In this document: in pieces, positions 34,673-43,061 of the stretch
Layout: each line of letters starts with the position of its first letter
Numbering within the stretch: the stretch's first letter is position 1
Made by a program: the position numbers and the translations under genes
Assembly: GCA_050011315.1 (NCBI GenBank)
Contig: JBEKJI010000015.1
Span: 1-48,399 of the forward strand
Source: Fen-549 sp050011315
GTDB lineage: Bacteria; Actinomycetota; Thermoleophilia; Gaiellales; Gaiellaceae
DNA: 48,399 nt
Direction: 5' to 3'
The notes under the pieces: model-generated
The model's database searches: none
What the model saw: the letters and a program-made list of their open reading frames with translations, nothing else
Told to the model about the DNA's origin: nothing

Positions 34673-35677
34673 TCATTCCGTCGAGTTCGAAGGGCGCGCC
34701 GATGCTACCACGCGAGAGGGCATGCGCTCGGCGATGCGTTGCACAACGCGGTGCTCGACTCCCCGCGCGGCAAGGCGAATGGCGTTCGTAACCGCCCACG
34801 AACCAGAGTCGCCGTGCGCGATCACGGCCAGGCCGCGCAGGCCCAGCAGATAGCCGCCGCCGTAGGTGTCGGGGTCGAGCTGGGCGCGCACCGAGCGGAG
34901 CGCCGGGCGCAGGAGCAGCCCGCCGGCCTTGGTGCGCAAGCCGTCGTTCGCCGCATCGCGCAAGGCCAGAAGCAGCGAGCGAGCGGTGCCCTCGACCGCC
35001 TTCACCGCGATGTTGCCGGTGAATCCGTCGCAGACGAGGACATCGGCGACATGCTCGAGGATGAGCCGGCTCTCGGCGTTGCCGGTGTAGTTGAGACCGC
35101 TCGAGGCGAGCAGTTTATGAGCGGCGATGACGAGCTCGTTGCCCTTCTCGGGTTCCTGGCCGATCGAGAGCAGGCGAACGCTCGGCCACTTGATCTCGAG
35201 GATCTCTTCGGCGAAGACGGCGCCCATGTGCGCGAACTGGAGCAGGTAGCGCGGCTTGGCATCAGCGTTCGCGCCGGCGTCGATGAGCACCGACGGACCA
35301 TTCCTCGAAGGGACGATGACGGCGATGGCCGGGCGCTTGATCCCGGGCAACCGGCGCAGCAAGAGCAGACCGGCCGCGAGCATTGCGCCGGTGTTTCCGG
35401 CCGAGACGACCACGTCGGCTCTTCCCTCGGCGACCAACCTGCAGGCCACAACCAGGGAGCTGCGCGGCTTCGTGCGCACGGCCTTTCCGGGCTTCTCGTA
35501 CATATCGATCACGTCTTCGGCGACGACGTGCGCAAGCCCGCCCGGGTCGATGTTCCGGCGGCCGACCAGAATCGGCTCGATCCGATCGTCCGCAGCCTGT
35601 AGCGCTCCGGCGATGATCGCCTCGGGGGCGTTGTCGCCCCCCATGGCGTCAACGGCGACGCGTATCGGCCTGGACAT
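34673..35677 (-). CDS. plsX: Phosphate acyltransferase PlsX
   Basis: A 334-residue PlsX, which converts acyl-ACP to acyl-phosphate at the start of phospholipid synthesis. The N-terminal IRVAVDAMGGDNAPEAIIAGALQA is diagnostic; VVSAGNTGAMLAAGLL, AVIVPSRNGPSVLIDAGANADAKP and VLVCDGFTGNIAVKAVEGTA follow. GGGYLLGLRGLAVIAHGDSG closes it. The ATG start has GGAG 8 nt upstream. It lies between rpmF and acpP in the classical order. Confidence 0.97.
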   Translation of the reverse strand: MSRPIRVAVDAMGGDNAPEAIIAGALQAADDRIEPILVGRRNIDPGGLAHVVAEDVIDMYEKPGKAVRTKPRSSLVVACRLVAEGRADVVVSAGNTGAMLAAGLLLLRRLPGIKRPAIAVIVPSRNGPSVLIDAGANADAKPRYLLQFAHMGAVFAEEILEIKWPSVRLLSIGQEPEKGNELVIAAHKLLASSGLNYTGNAESRLILEHVADVLVCDGFTGNIAVKAVEGTARSLLLALRDAANDGLRTKAGGLLLRPALRSVRAQLDPDTYGGGYLLGLRGLAVIAHGDSGSWAVTNAIRLAARGVEHRVVQRIAERMPSRVVASARPSNSTE

Positions 35678-35746
35678 TCGTTCTCTCCGCCGCTGGCATG
35701 TCAGCTGAAAGATATGACGCGAGCAGGTCAGAAGCGAGGCTGATCG

Positions 35747-35935
35747 CTACGGCGCCTCGGCCCGGAGAGGCTCGACCTCGCGACCGCGATAGTGCTTGCA
35801 GGTCGGGCACATGTGATGCGGGCGCTTGGGCTGATGGCAGACCGGGCAGACGTTCGGACGCGGCGCCTCGAGACCCTGGTGGGTCCGGCGCTTGTCACGC
35901 CTGGTCTTCGACGTTTTTCGCTTCGGGACAGCCAT
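35747..35935 (-). CDS. rpmF: 50S ribosomal protein L32
   Basis: A 62-residue bL32. MAVPKRKTSKTRRDKRRTH is the conserved beginning, and a zinc ribbon follows: CPVCHQPKRPHHMCPTC with CxxC...CxxC intact, so it is the zinc-bound form. The longer frame to 35980 is rejected because MAVPKRK is the invariant start. A C-terminal extension after HYRGREVE is short. It lies 69 bp upstream of plsX. Confidence 0.97.
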   Translation of the reverse strand: MAVPKRKTSKTRRDKRRTHQGLEAPRPNVCPVCHQPKRPHHMCPTCKHYRGREVEPLRAEAP

Positions 35936-36007
35936 AACCGGCCGGGTAGTGTACACGCCGCGCGAGGCGAAATGCCGCACTCGAGCGAGCCGGTCCGGCT
36001 CTTTCGG

Positions 36008-36673
36008 TCACTTACGAAGCGACCAATGGCCTGACAGCGAGGCGAAGTTGAGCAGCACCGTGGCGATGAGGGCAAGGGGAAGCAGCCAGCGAACGGCACG
36101 GCTGAGCACGCTCGAGACCCGGGCGACACGACCGCGCAGCCGCACCGACTGGTGCTCGGCATCCAGCCCCCTGTGCTCGAGCAAGCCGGTACGAAGACCA
36201 TGCTGGAGCTCGCCTTCGGCGAGCATCGTTGCCGCGATCGAGAGAATCGCGCTCAGCACCAGGGCGCCGAGCGGAAGCAGGAAGCCGCCCCTGTGGTAGA
36301 CGTGCGGGAGATAGGCGATCAAGCCCGCGAGCACTGCCAGAGAGCCGAGCGCAAGCAGAAAGGAGAGATAGCACTCCCACCAGGCCGGTTCCCGCAGGCG
36401 CGGACCGATCGGCGGCGCTAATTCCACGCCGGTGCGCCCGACAGGGTAGCCCTCGATCCGAGGCGCTCTGAGCGACTGCCGAGCATCGTTGTGTCCGCTG
36501 AGACGCTCGTAGGCCTCCTTTAAGGCCGCCAACTCAACCCGCGCGCTCTCGTCGCCACTGGCGAGCCGGTCGTTCGCCGAGACGTAGCGCAGGGAGTAGG
36601 CGCGCTCGATCTCAAACAGAGTCGCGTCGGTGGGCAAACCGAAAAAGGCAAGAATCTCTTCTCGATCGGTCAT
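36008..36673 (-). CDS. J-domain-like membrane protein without HPD
   Basis: A 221-residue protein. Residues 1-60 follow the J-domain pattern (ILAFFGLPTDATLFEIERAYSLRYVSAND, then AALKEAYERLSG), but the HPD tripeptide between the helices, needed to stimulate DnaK, is missing. Two helices follow (YLSFLLALGSLAVLAGLIAYL and FLLPLGALVLSAILSIAATML), a charged segment, and a final helix (WLLPLALIATVLLNFASL). It probably acts as a membrane protein with a degenerate J-like domain used for binding rather than chaperone stimulation. It is co-directional with rpmF, 73 bp upstream of it. Confidence 0.65.
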   Translation of the reverse strand: MTDREEILAFFGLPTDATLFEIERAYSLRYVSANDRLASGDESARVELAALKEAYERLSGHNDARQSLRAPRIEGYPVGRTGVELAPPIGPRLREPAWWECYLSFLLALGSLAVLAGLIAYLPHVYHRGGFLLPLGALVLSAILSIAATMLAEGELQHGLRTGLLEHRGLDAEHQSVRLRGRVARVSSVLSRAVRWLLPLALIATVLLNFASLSGHWSLRK

Positions 36674-36745
36674 GTAGCCCTGAGTCTACGACGCCGTCCG
36701 GAACTCGTCGAAGACCCTCCGGGGCGGGAACGGCTCCGAGCCGGA

Positions 36746-37216
36746 TCAGGCGAGCGGTATGACGAGCTCGGTGATCAGCTCGTCGGGATTGACGACGTTG
36801 ACCATGCTGCGCAGGAAGCGGTCGTAGGGCGCCGTCTTGGGTCGCCGCCGCTCGCTCTTCGCCAGCGATCCGTTCATCTCGGCCCATGCCTCCGGGAGGT
36901 GCTCGTAGGGCCCGTGCAGGGTGCCGACGAGCGCGGGACCGCCTGATAATTCCTCGATCTTCATCCCTTCGCGGGGCTCGACGGCGCCCTCGAACGGGAT
37001 CCCGGCGACGGCGGCGATTTCCCCCGGGCTTGTCATGCGTTTGGGATGGGCGCAGATGCCCGGTCCCGCGAAGACGGCACCGGCTTGTGTCAGCACCTCG
37101 CCGAGTCGCCCGTACGCGGCCGAAAGATCGGCATCAAAGCGCTCGATCGAGGTGGTCAGCTCGATCGTGAGCAACCGCTCGGGCTCCAGCTCCCGTCGCT
37201 CGATGCCCAGATCCAT
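36746..37216 (-). CDS. GyrI-like effector-binding domain protein
   Basis: A 156-residue protein of the GyrI-like/SOUL-like small-molecule-binding fold without a DNA-binding domain. Typical features are the early IERRELEPERLLTIELTT strand, GRLGEVLTQAGAVFAGPGI, GTLHGPYEHLPEAWAEM and the closing RFLRSMVNVVNPDELITELVIPLA; the last motif is the family hallmark. Such proteins bind drugs or act as hydrolases on them. The ATG start has GGAG upstream. It lies between the J-like gene and the IS481 insertion, with 214 bp of non-coding, GC-rich sequence on its 5' side. Confidence 0.85.
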   Translation of the reverse strand: MDLGIERRELEPERLLTIELTTSIERFDADLSAAYGRLGEVLTQAGAVFAGPGICAHPKRMTSPGEIAAVAGIPFEGAVEPREGMKIEELSGGPALVGTLHGPYEHLPEAWAEMNGSLAKSERRRPKTAPYDRFLRSMVNVVNPDELITELVIPLA

Positions 37217-37430
37217 GCGCTCTCCGTTCTCGCTAGATCGTCCCGGAATCGGGCACCGCCAATGATCGGCACGGGCCGGGGCTCATTGAACGCGAGAACG
37301 AGGGATCAAGCCCGCGGCGCCCGACCGCCGCGACCGACCCGCGCGGGCGCGGCTCACCAAAACGTCGTCCCCCAAGCCTGACGACACGGACCCTAACCAA
37401 CAACTCCACGGAGTCCGCCTAGCTCGTAGG

Positions 37431-38479
37431 TGTCCTACCCACAGACGTTGTGAACGCGGCTGATCGGAGGCAGGTCTCCGAGTGAGCTGTGCGGTCTGCG
37501 CTCGTTGTAGTAGCTGAGCCAGTGTGGCAGAGCTGCGTTTCTGTGTCGATGCGAGGAGTAGATGAGCCCGTAGGCCCACTCCCTTGCCATCGTCTGGTGG
37601 AAGCGCTCGACCTTGCCGTTCGTTTGCGGTCGGTAGGGCTCGGTCTTCAAGTGCTTGATCTGGCGCGAGGCCAGGAGCTCTCTGAGTGAGCGATTCCTGA
37701 CATAGGCGAGGGCGTTGTCTGTCATCAGGCGTTTGACCTGGATCCCGTGGCTCTCGTAGAAGCGAAGCGCCCGCTCGACAAAGCCCGTGACCGTCGGCGC
37801 CCTTTGATCTGCGTGCAGCTCGACGTAGGCGAGCCTCGAGTGGTCGTCGACGATCGCGTGGACGTAGTCGTAGCCGACATTGGCGTGCCAGAGCCTTCCC
37901 TTGTGAGTGCCGGTCACCGCATGACTGGGCCTGAGGAAGCGCGCATAGCGAGAGATATCCATGTGCAGGAGGTCGCCTGGGCAGGGCCACTCATACCGGT
38001 TTGCCGGCTCCTTCTGGGGCCTCGGCGGGCGTGAGATGCCCGCCCTCTTCAAGACCTTCCAGACAGTGGAGTGAGAAAAGCCAGTCGCACAAGCAACGAG
38101 CCTCGGTCCCCAACCCGTCTTCAACCGGCAGGCGCAGATCCTTTCCTGCAGGTGCCCTGCGAGCTCGCGCGGGAAGTGTTTCGGGCGAGAGGAGAGGTCG
38201 AGCAGGCAGGTAAGGGAAGAGCGTCCCTCTTCGGTTGCCTCTTTCCAGCGATGCCACCAGCGATGGGCGGTCGCCGGCGAGACGCTGAAGGCGGCTGCAG
38301 CCGCCTTCAGGCTCATACCTCCCTCGATCGCAGACACGAGAGCATGGCGTCCAGCAAGTCCGAGCTTGGCGTTACGGTGCAGTTTCATCCGGTGCCTCCT
38401 TGGGCGTAGGTCGTCGCAAACCCACAGCCTCAAAGGAGGCCCGGATGTCCTCTCAGCCGTTCACAACGTGTGTAGGCAC
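37431..38479 (-). mobile_element. IS481-family insertion sequence
   Basis: An element of about 1,050 bp carrying a single transposase. The left end begins TGTCCTACCCACAGACGTTG (37431) and the right end, read inward from 38479, begins TGCCTACACACGTTG. They share GTTGTGAACG and GCTGA, with 4 gaps or mismatches, over about 27-33 bp. No clean target duplication is visible. It sits between the GyrI-like gene and yceD, in a conserved housekeeping cluster. Exact end positions are uncertain by a few bases. Confidence 0.85.
37435..38388 (-). CDS. IS481 family transposase
   Basis: A 317-residue DDE transposase. The N-terminal helix-turn-helix (GLAGRHALVSAIEGGMSLKAAAAAFSVSPATAHRWWHRW) is followed by a second winged part and a catalytic rve domain with Asp in LLHMDISRYAR, Asp in LMTDNALAYV and Glu in NGKVERFHQ; all three residues are kept and the frame is unbroken, so the element may be active. 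The ATG at 38388 has AGGAGG 6 nt upstream, preferable to the frame opening at 38433. The gene ends within a few bases of the left terminal repeat. Confidence 0.93.
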   Translation of the reverse strand: MKLHRNAKLGLAGRHALVSAIEGGMSLKAAAAAFSVSPATAHRWWHRWKEATEEGRSSLTCLLDLSSRPKHFPRELAGHLQERICACRLKTGWGPRLVACATGFSHSTVWKVLKRAGISRPPRPQKEPANRYEWPCPGDLLHMDISRYARFLRPSHAVTGTHKGRLWHANVGYDYVHAIVDDHSRLAYVELHADQRAPTVTGFVERALRFYESHGIQVKRLMTDNALAYVRNRSLRELLASRQIKHLKTEPYRPQTNGKVERFHQTMAREWAYGLIYSSHRHRNAALPHWLSYYNERRPHSSLGDLPPISRVHNVCG

Positions 38480-38561
38480 GTCACGAGGAGCAGGCGCTGA
38501 GCTCGCGCCGTAGGCGCGGCTCAGCGTTTCGATCAGATCGCCCTGGAAAGTCTCAGCCGAC

Positions 38562-39083
38562 CTAGCCGGCAGACTTTCCAGGGAAACGGAGCTTTTCTAG
38601 AGCCGACCAGCGCGGGTCGATCTCCATATGCTCGTGCGTGTGCGGCTCGCGGTTGAGGTCGCGGCCGCACTCGGTGCAGAGGCCGGCACAGTCGAGCCGG
38701 CAGAGAATCGTCTCGGGTAGCGCCAGCGCGATCGCGTCGCGAGCCCAGGCCGAAAGGTCGAGCCGGCTGCCTTTGAGATAGGGCGTGCGCAGCTCCTCGT
38801 CGGCGCGCGGGTCGCTGTCCTGGTACTCGCTGACAGCGATCTGCTGACGTAGCTCGGCTTCGTTCAGACAGCGATAGCAGGGACCGAAGAATCGGCTCTC
38901 GAAGCGCAGAGCGAAGACCGTGCCGCTGGTGGCACGGGTAACGGTCAGCTCGGCCTCGATCGTCTGTGGCACCGGCAGGTAGCGCTGGCCGCCGTAGATA
39001 AGCGGCTCGAGCTCGATCTCGACCGCCTCCCGGTGCTGCTCGCCCGACCACAGGCGAAACCGCCGCAGGTCGAAGGTGGTCAT
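38562..39083 (-). CDS. yceD: DUF177 / YceD family protein
   Basis: A 173-residue DUF177 protein, related to YceD, which accompanies L32 and has been linked to 23S rRNA accumulation. Family features are FESRFFGPCYRCLNEAELRQQIAV with a CxxC pair, DLSAWARDAIALALPETILCRLDCAGLCTECGRDLNREPHTH with a C-x3-C-x2-C cluster, and the terminal DPRWSALEKLRF. It usually lies directly before rpmF; here two genes and IS481 separate them by about 2.6 kb. The role in rRNA or ribosome assembly is therefore inferred from family. Confidence 0.9.
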   Translation of the reverse strand: MTTFDLRRFRLWSGEQHREAVEIELEPLIYGGQRYLPVPQTIEAELTVTRATSGTVFALRFESRFFGPCYRCLNEAELRQQIAVSEYQDSDPRADEELRTPYLKGSRLDLSAWARDAIALALPETILCRLDCAGLCTECGRDLNREPHTHEHMEIDPRWSALEKLRFPGKSAG

Positions 39084-39192
39084 GAGCTCAGCGTAGCAGC
39101 GGGCGGAGTTGGTACGAGCCCCTCGTCGCGCTCGCGCCCGGCGCTCAGACCGACTCCGAAAAGAGCTGGGCAGGAAGCCGGTTCGGCGGCGG

Positions 39193-39693
39193 CTACTGAT
39201 AGCTGTCGGGCTCGTTGACCGGCCCGATGCCGGCGACGACCGACTCCTGCGAGCGCTCGTGCAGGCGCTCGCGGCCGCGCTTGACGGCGGTCAGGAACTT
39301 GTCGAGATTTACCTCGAGGGTCGAGAGAATCGAGTCGGCCCAGTCCTCCATCTCGAGTCGTGTCTGGCGCGCCTGGCGACGAGCCTCATCGACGATCTCG
39401 TTCGCTTGCTTCTCGGCGATCTTGACGATCTCCGTCTGCGAGGCCTGAACCATCGCCTGCTCGCGCGCCTCGCCGAGAATCCGGTCGGACTCGCGGTTGG
39501 CCTCGGCGAGCATGTCCTGGCGCTCCTTGACGATCCAGCGCGCCCGCTTCAACTCCTCGGGGATCGTAGCCCGCATCTGGTCGAGGACGTCGTAGGTCTC
39601 CTCGCGGTCGATGCGCACCTGGTCGGTGAGAGGCACCGGCTTGGCGTTGTGGACGAGATCGTCGAGCTTGTCGATGAGGACGAGAATGTCCAT
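39193..39693 (-). CDS. Coiled-coil ATP synthase b-like protein
   Basis: A 166-residue, mostly helical protein related to the mycobacterial Rv2927c type and to ATP synthase subunit b coiled coils. It begins MDILVLIDKLDDLVHNAKPVPLTDQVRIDREE, a pattern also seen in DivIVA-like proteins, and continues as one long Ala/Arg/Glu coil (VKERQDMLAEANRESDRILGEAREQAMVQASQTEIVKIAEKQANEIVDEARRQA). It has no membrane helix. Its position between coaD and yceD matches the mycobacterial order (as I recall it). A cytoskeletal or cell-pole role is guessed for such proteins but not shown. Confidence 0.8.
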   Translation of the reverse strand: MDILVLIDKLDDLVHNAKPVPLTDQVRIDREETYDVLDQMRATIPEELKRARWIVKERQDMLAEANRESDRILGEAREQAMVQASQTEIVKIAEKQANEIVDEARRQARQTRLEMEDWADSILSTLEVNLDKFLTAVKRGRERLHERSQESVVAGIGPVNEPDSYQ

Positions 39694-39894
39694 GGTTACC
39701 AGTCTCCAAGAAGTTTACCCGCGCGCTGATTCGTGAGGTTCTTCCTGCGCGAGTGCCGATCTCCTTCTCAGCTCTTGCGCTTGAAGAATCGTCTTCTGCC
39801 CGTGCCCGAGACAGACCCCGCGAGCATCCCCTCCGCCCCGCGCGCGTCGTTCAGTCTCGAGAGCGCCGCTGGTGGTCGCTCTGTGCCTGCGAGG

Positions 39895-40410
39895 TCACGT
39901 CGTGAGCCCGCCGCCCTCGTCGTAAACCTCGCGGCAGCGCCTGGCCACGGTCGGCGGTACGAACTCGGATACATCGCCGCCGTAGGAGGCGATCTCCTTG
40001 ACGCCGCTGGAAGAGACGAAGCTGTAGCTCGGACCGGCCATCACGTAGACGGTCTCCATCTCGGGCGCGAGCGTCCGGTTCAGGTGGCCCATCTGGAACT
40101 CCCACTCGAAGTCGGAGATGGCGCGTAGCCCCTTCACCATCGTGCGCGCATTCCAGCGCTTGGCGAAATCCACGACCAGATCGTCGAAGGCTTCGACGAT
40201 GACGTTCGTGGTCTCGGCCAGCGCCTCCTCGAGGAAGGCGATCCGCTCCTCTGCCGAGAACAGCGTTTGCTTGTGATGGGGCTCGACGACAACGCCCACG
40301 ACGATGCGATCGAACACCGTCGCGGCGCGGCGGATGATGTCGAGGTGGCCGTTGGTGACGGGGTCGTAGCTGCCCGGACAGATCGCGGTGATGGGATGCG
40401 TCACGGTCAC
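39895..40410 (-). CDS. coaD: Phosphopantetheine adenylyltransferase
   Basis: A 171-residue CoaD, the penultimate step of coenzyme A synthesis. CPGSYDPVTNGHLDIIRRAA gives the nucleotidyl-transfer motif, MVKGLRAISDFEWEFQMGHLNRTLAPEMETVYVMAGPSYSFVSSSGVKEIASYGGDVSEFVP the rest of the active site (the last Arg of ISSTxxR is Lys). The start is a GTG that overlaps rsmD by 4 nt (GTGA). The 200-bp gap downstream has no gene that I can support. Confidence 0.97.
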   Translation of the reverse strand: MTVTHPITAICPGSYDPVTNGHLDIIRRAATVFDRIVVGVVVEPHHKQTLFSAEERIAFLEEALAETTNVIVEAFDDLVVDFAKRWNARTMVKGLRAISDFEWEFQMGHLNRTLAPEMETVYVMAGPSYSFVSSSGVKEIASYGGDVSEFVPPTVARRCREVYDEGGGLTT

Positions 40411-40943
40411 GAGGCCTCGAACACGGTCAGGCGCGCCGAGCCGTAACGGCGGCTGGTGCGCAGGGCCAGAGGCAGTTCGGGCTCGAGGCGGCTTTCGGTC
40501 TCGACCACGACTACTCCGGCCGGCTCGAGCAGGCGGGGAAGATAGATGGCAAGCGTCTTCTGCAACTCCGGGTAGTCCTCGTAGGGCGGATCGACCAGGA
40601 TCAGATCGTATCGCCTGGCTGCGGCGGCATCGGCGGCTAGCGCCCGGGGCGCGTCCATGCGGACGATCTCGGCGCCGCTCAGGTCGAGCTTGGCCAGGTT
40701 GCGCTCGATCACGCGGCAGGCGCCCGGATCGGCCTCGACGAAGGTGGCGCGCGCCGCGCCGCGCGAGAGCGCCTCCAGCCCCATCGCGCCCGAGCCGGCG
40801 AAGAGATCGAGCACCGCGGCGTCGTCCACCGGCCCGATCAGCCTGAAGGCGGCCTCGCGCACGCGATCGCCGGTCGGTCGTGTCGAGCGACCCCTGGGAG
40901 CGAAGATCCTCGCCCCTTTGCGGCTACCGGCGATGATGCGCAC
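40407..40943 (-). CDS. rsmD: 16S rRNA (guanine(966)-N2)-methyltransferase RsmD
   Basis: A 178-residue RsmD. VRIIAGSRKGARIFAPRGRSTRPTGDRVREAAF is the conserved opening; the SAM site is VLDLFAGSGAMGLEALSRGA and the catalytic motif ILVDPPYEDY. The frame opens at 40991, but the GTG at 40943 begins at the conserved sequence and follows AGGGG closely. It is coupled to coaD by a GTGA overlap and is the most upstream gene of this minus-strand block in the window. Confidence 0.94.
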   Translation of the reverse strand: MRIIAGSRKGARIFAPRGRSTRPTGDRVREAAFRLIGPVDDAAVLDLFAGSGAMGLEALSRGAARATFVEADPGACRVIERNLAKLDLSGAEIVRMDAPRALAADAAAARRYDLILVDPPYEDYPELQKTLAIYLPRLLEPAGVVVVETESRLEPELPLALRTSRRYGSARLTVFEAS

Positions 40944-41058
40944 GCCCCTATCTTCGCCGCACGTGGGCGCCGAGGTCGAGCGATCGGCCAAAACGAGGCG
41001 CTGAAGGAAGCGGCGAGGCCGCCCCGGAAGGCGACCTCACCGTTGTTTCGCTCAGTTG

Positions 41059-42900
41059 CTAGGCGACCGTGAAGCCGAGAGTCTTCGAGTTCCTGTCGCC
41101 GGAGAGCTTGAGGCGGTAGAAACCGCGCGTGATCTTTTTTTCTGCGAAGAGCTTCTTGACGGTGGTCTTGTACGCCGTGAAGGGGCCGATCTTGCTGGCT
41201 TTCTTCACGACCACCCAGTGCGTGCCCTTCTTCAGCCTGAGCATATAAGCGAAGACCGTGCTCTTCGGGGAGAAGGTGCAGACGAGCTTGACCTTAGCGG
41301 CCTGAGAGACGACGAAGCGCGTCTTCGAGAGGCGGGCAGAGACGATCTTGCCGCCCGGAGGCACGGTGAACGTTCTCTCGCTTGCGAAGGCCGAGCCGGC
41401 GAAGCTGGTGTCGACCGTTTGCACGCTCCAGTAGTAGATGCCGGCCGGGAGACCGGTGATCATGTAGATCGTGCGCTCGCCCACGTTTCCGTCTTGAGGC
41501 ACGAGTCTCGTCCCGGTCGAGCGCGATAGCGGCGAGACGATCTCGGAGCCGCCGCCGGTAGTGCCGACGCGAAGGTTGTACGTGAGCGCCGCAACCGGTG
41601 TCTGCGAGTCGTCGGCTCCGTTCCAAGAGAACGTTACGTGGGTTGGGCCGGTCGAGGCATGCAGGTTGATCGGCGCGTTCGGAACTGTGTTCCATGTCGC
41701 CGTTTCGTTTCGATAGACCTTCGCGAGCCGCGCGGTTGTGTAGCCGTTGAGCAGAATGTCGAGCTTGCCGTCCGAGTTGAAGTCGCCCCAGGCGACCGAG
41801 CTGTTGGAGACGGCGGGCAGGCCGGTCGTGGTGACCGCGCTGAAGGTGTCGTTGCCGTTGTTCTTGTAGACCTTGCCGACCCGCCCCGAGGCGTTGGAGC
41901 CCGTGAGCAGAATGTCCAGCCTACCGTCCGAGTTGTAGTCGCCCCAGGCGGCCGAGCCCGACCGAACGCCGGTCAGGCCAGCTTTAATGTCTGTGAAGGT
42001 GCCATTGCGGTTGTTCTTGTAGATCTTGCTGACGTAGGCCTTGCCGGTGTAGCCCGCGAGCAGGATGTCCGGGTAGCCGTCCGAGTTGTAGTCGCCCCAG
42101 GCGACCGAGCCGGAGCCGACTTTGGCCAGGCCGCTGTCGGCTGTGGTGTCCTCGCTGAAGGTTCCGGCGCCGTTGTTCGTATAGATCTTGCTGATATAGC
42201 CCGTGCCGATGAAGCCCGTGAGCAGGAGGTCCGGCTTGCCGTCGGAGTTGTAGTCGCCCCAGGCAACCGCCGTGTTGCGTAGTCGGTTCAGGGCGCCCTC
42301 GCCGATGGTGTTCTCGCTGAAGGTGCCGTTGCCGTTGTTCTTGTAGATCTTGGCGACCATTCCCGAGTTGCTCAGGCCCGTGAGTACGATGTCCGGCCTG
42401 CCGTCGCGGTTGTAGTCGCCCCACGCGACCGAGCCCGCATCGATGGCGGTGAGGACGCTGTCGGCGGTGGTGTCCTCGCTGAAGCTGCCGTTGCCGTTGT
42501 TCCTGTAGATCTTGCTGACCCGCCCCGAGCTGCTCAGGCCGGTGAGCAGGATGTCCGGCTTGCCGTCCGAGTTGTAGTCGCCCCAGGCGGCCGAGCTCGA
42601 GCGAACGCCGACCAGGCCGCTCTCGGCGGTGGTGTCCTCGCTGAAGCTGCCGTTGCCGTTGTTTCTGTAGATCTTGGTAATAGAGGTCGAGCCGGTTGAG
42701 GCACCCGTGAGCAGGATGTCCATCTTGCCGTCGGTGTTGTAGTCGCCCCAGGCGACCGAGCCGGTTTGGACGGAGGCCAGGCCGGCACCGATGTCGGTAA
42801 AAACCGGCGAAGCCGCAGAGGCGCGGCGCGCTCCGGAGAGCTGCGCGACGGCGGCAGCGAGGACCAGGGCGAGTACGAGAAGCGTGCGGGACCGGTTCAT
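41059..42900 (-). CDS. Secreted FG-GAP/VCBS repeat protein with shared C-terminal domain
   Basis: A 613-residue exported protein. A signal peptide (LLVLALVLAAAVAQLSGARRASA) is followed by seven repeats of about 57 residues, each with VAWGDYNSDGKPDILLTG and a calcium-loop DxNxDG pattern, which should fold as a seven-bladed beta-propeller (about residues 40-405). A fibronectin-III-like domain comes next (PINLHASTGPTHVTFSWNGADD to YYWSVQTVD), and then a domain of about 97 residues ending exactly at the C-terminus (GKIVSARLSKTRF to SKTLGFTVA) that recurs in the neighbouring proteins. There is no sortase motif. A cell-surface adhesin or matrix protein is likely. Confidence 0.88.
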   Translation of the reverse strand: MNRSRTLLVLALVLAAAVAQLSGARRASAASPVFTDIGAGLASVQTGSVAWGDYNTDGKMDILLTGASTGSTSITKIYRNNGNGSFSEDTTAESGLVGVRSSSAAWGDYNSDGKPDILLTGLSSSGRVSKIYRNNGNGSFSEDTTADSVLTAIDAGSVAWGDYNRDGRPDIVLTGLSNSGMVAKIYKNNGNGTFSENTIGEGALNRLRNTAVAWGDYNSDGKPDLLLTGFIGTGYISKIYTNNGAGTFSEDTTADSGLAKVGSGSVAWGDYNSDGYPDILLAGYTGKAYVSKIYKNNRNGTFTDIKAGLTGVRSGSAAWGDYNSDGRLDILLTGSNASGRVGKVYKNNGNDTFSAVTTTGLPAVSNSSVAWGDFNSDGKLDILLNGYTTARLAKVYRNETATWNTVPNAPINLHASTGPTHVTFSWNGADDSQTPVAALTYNLRVGTTGGGSEIVSPLSRSTGTRLVPQDGNVGERTIYMITGLPAGIYYWSVQTVDTSFAGSAFASERTFTVPPGGKIVSARLSKTRFVVSQAAKVKLVCTFSPKSTVFAYMLRLKKGTHWVVVKKASKIGPFTAYKTTVKKLFAEKKITRGFYRLKLSGDRNSKTLGFTVA

Positions 42901-43061
42901 CGGACCTTCTCTCTCAGATCGGCGGCGTATAAAGGAACTCGTTGGGGATATGCCCGGAGTTGGCGATTCGTACCCGCGCGAGCTCGGGAGACCTGGCTCG
43001 TGTCGCGCCGGGCGCTCGATCCTCTCAGGCCTGGATCAACCTCTAAGCAGTGTTTTACGAT

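Noticed and set aside
38600..39083. Cysteine cluster of the DUF177 protein taken as a DNA-binding zinc finger
   Set aside because: The spacing and flanks match the DUF177 family itself, so no separate DNA-binding function needs to be proposed.
39768..39974. A minus-strand frame ending RRRFFKRKS in the coaD to coiled-coil gap
   Set aside because: Most of it overlaps the coaD 3' end out of frame, it has no ribosome binding site, and composition is Arg/Ser-rich noise.
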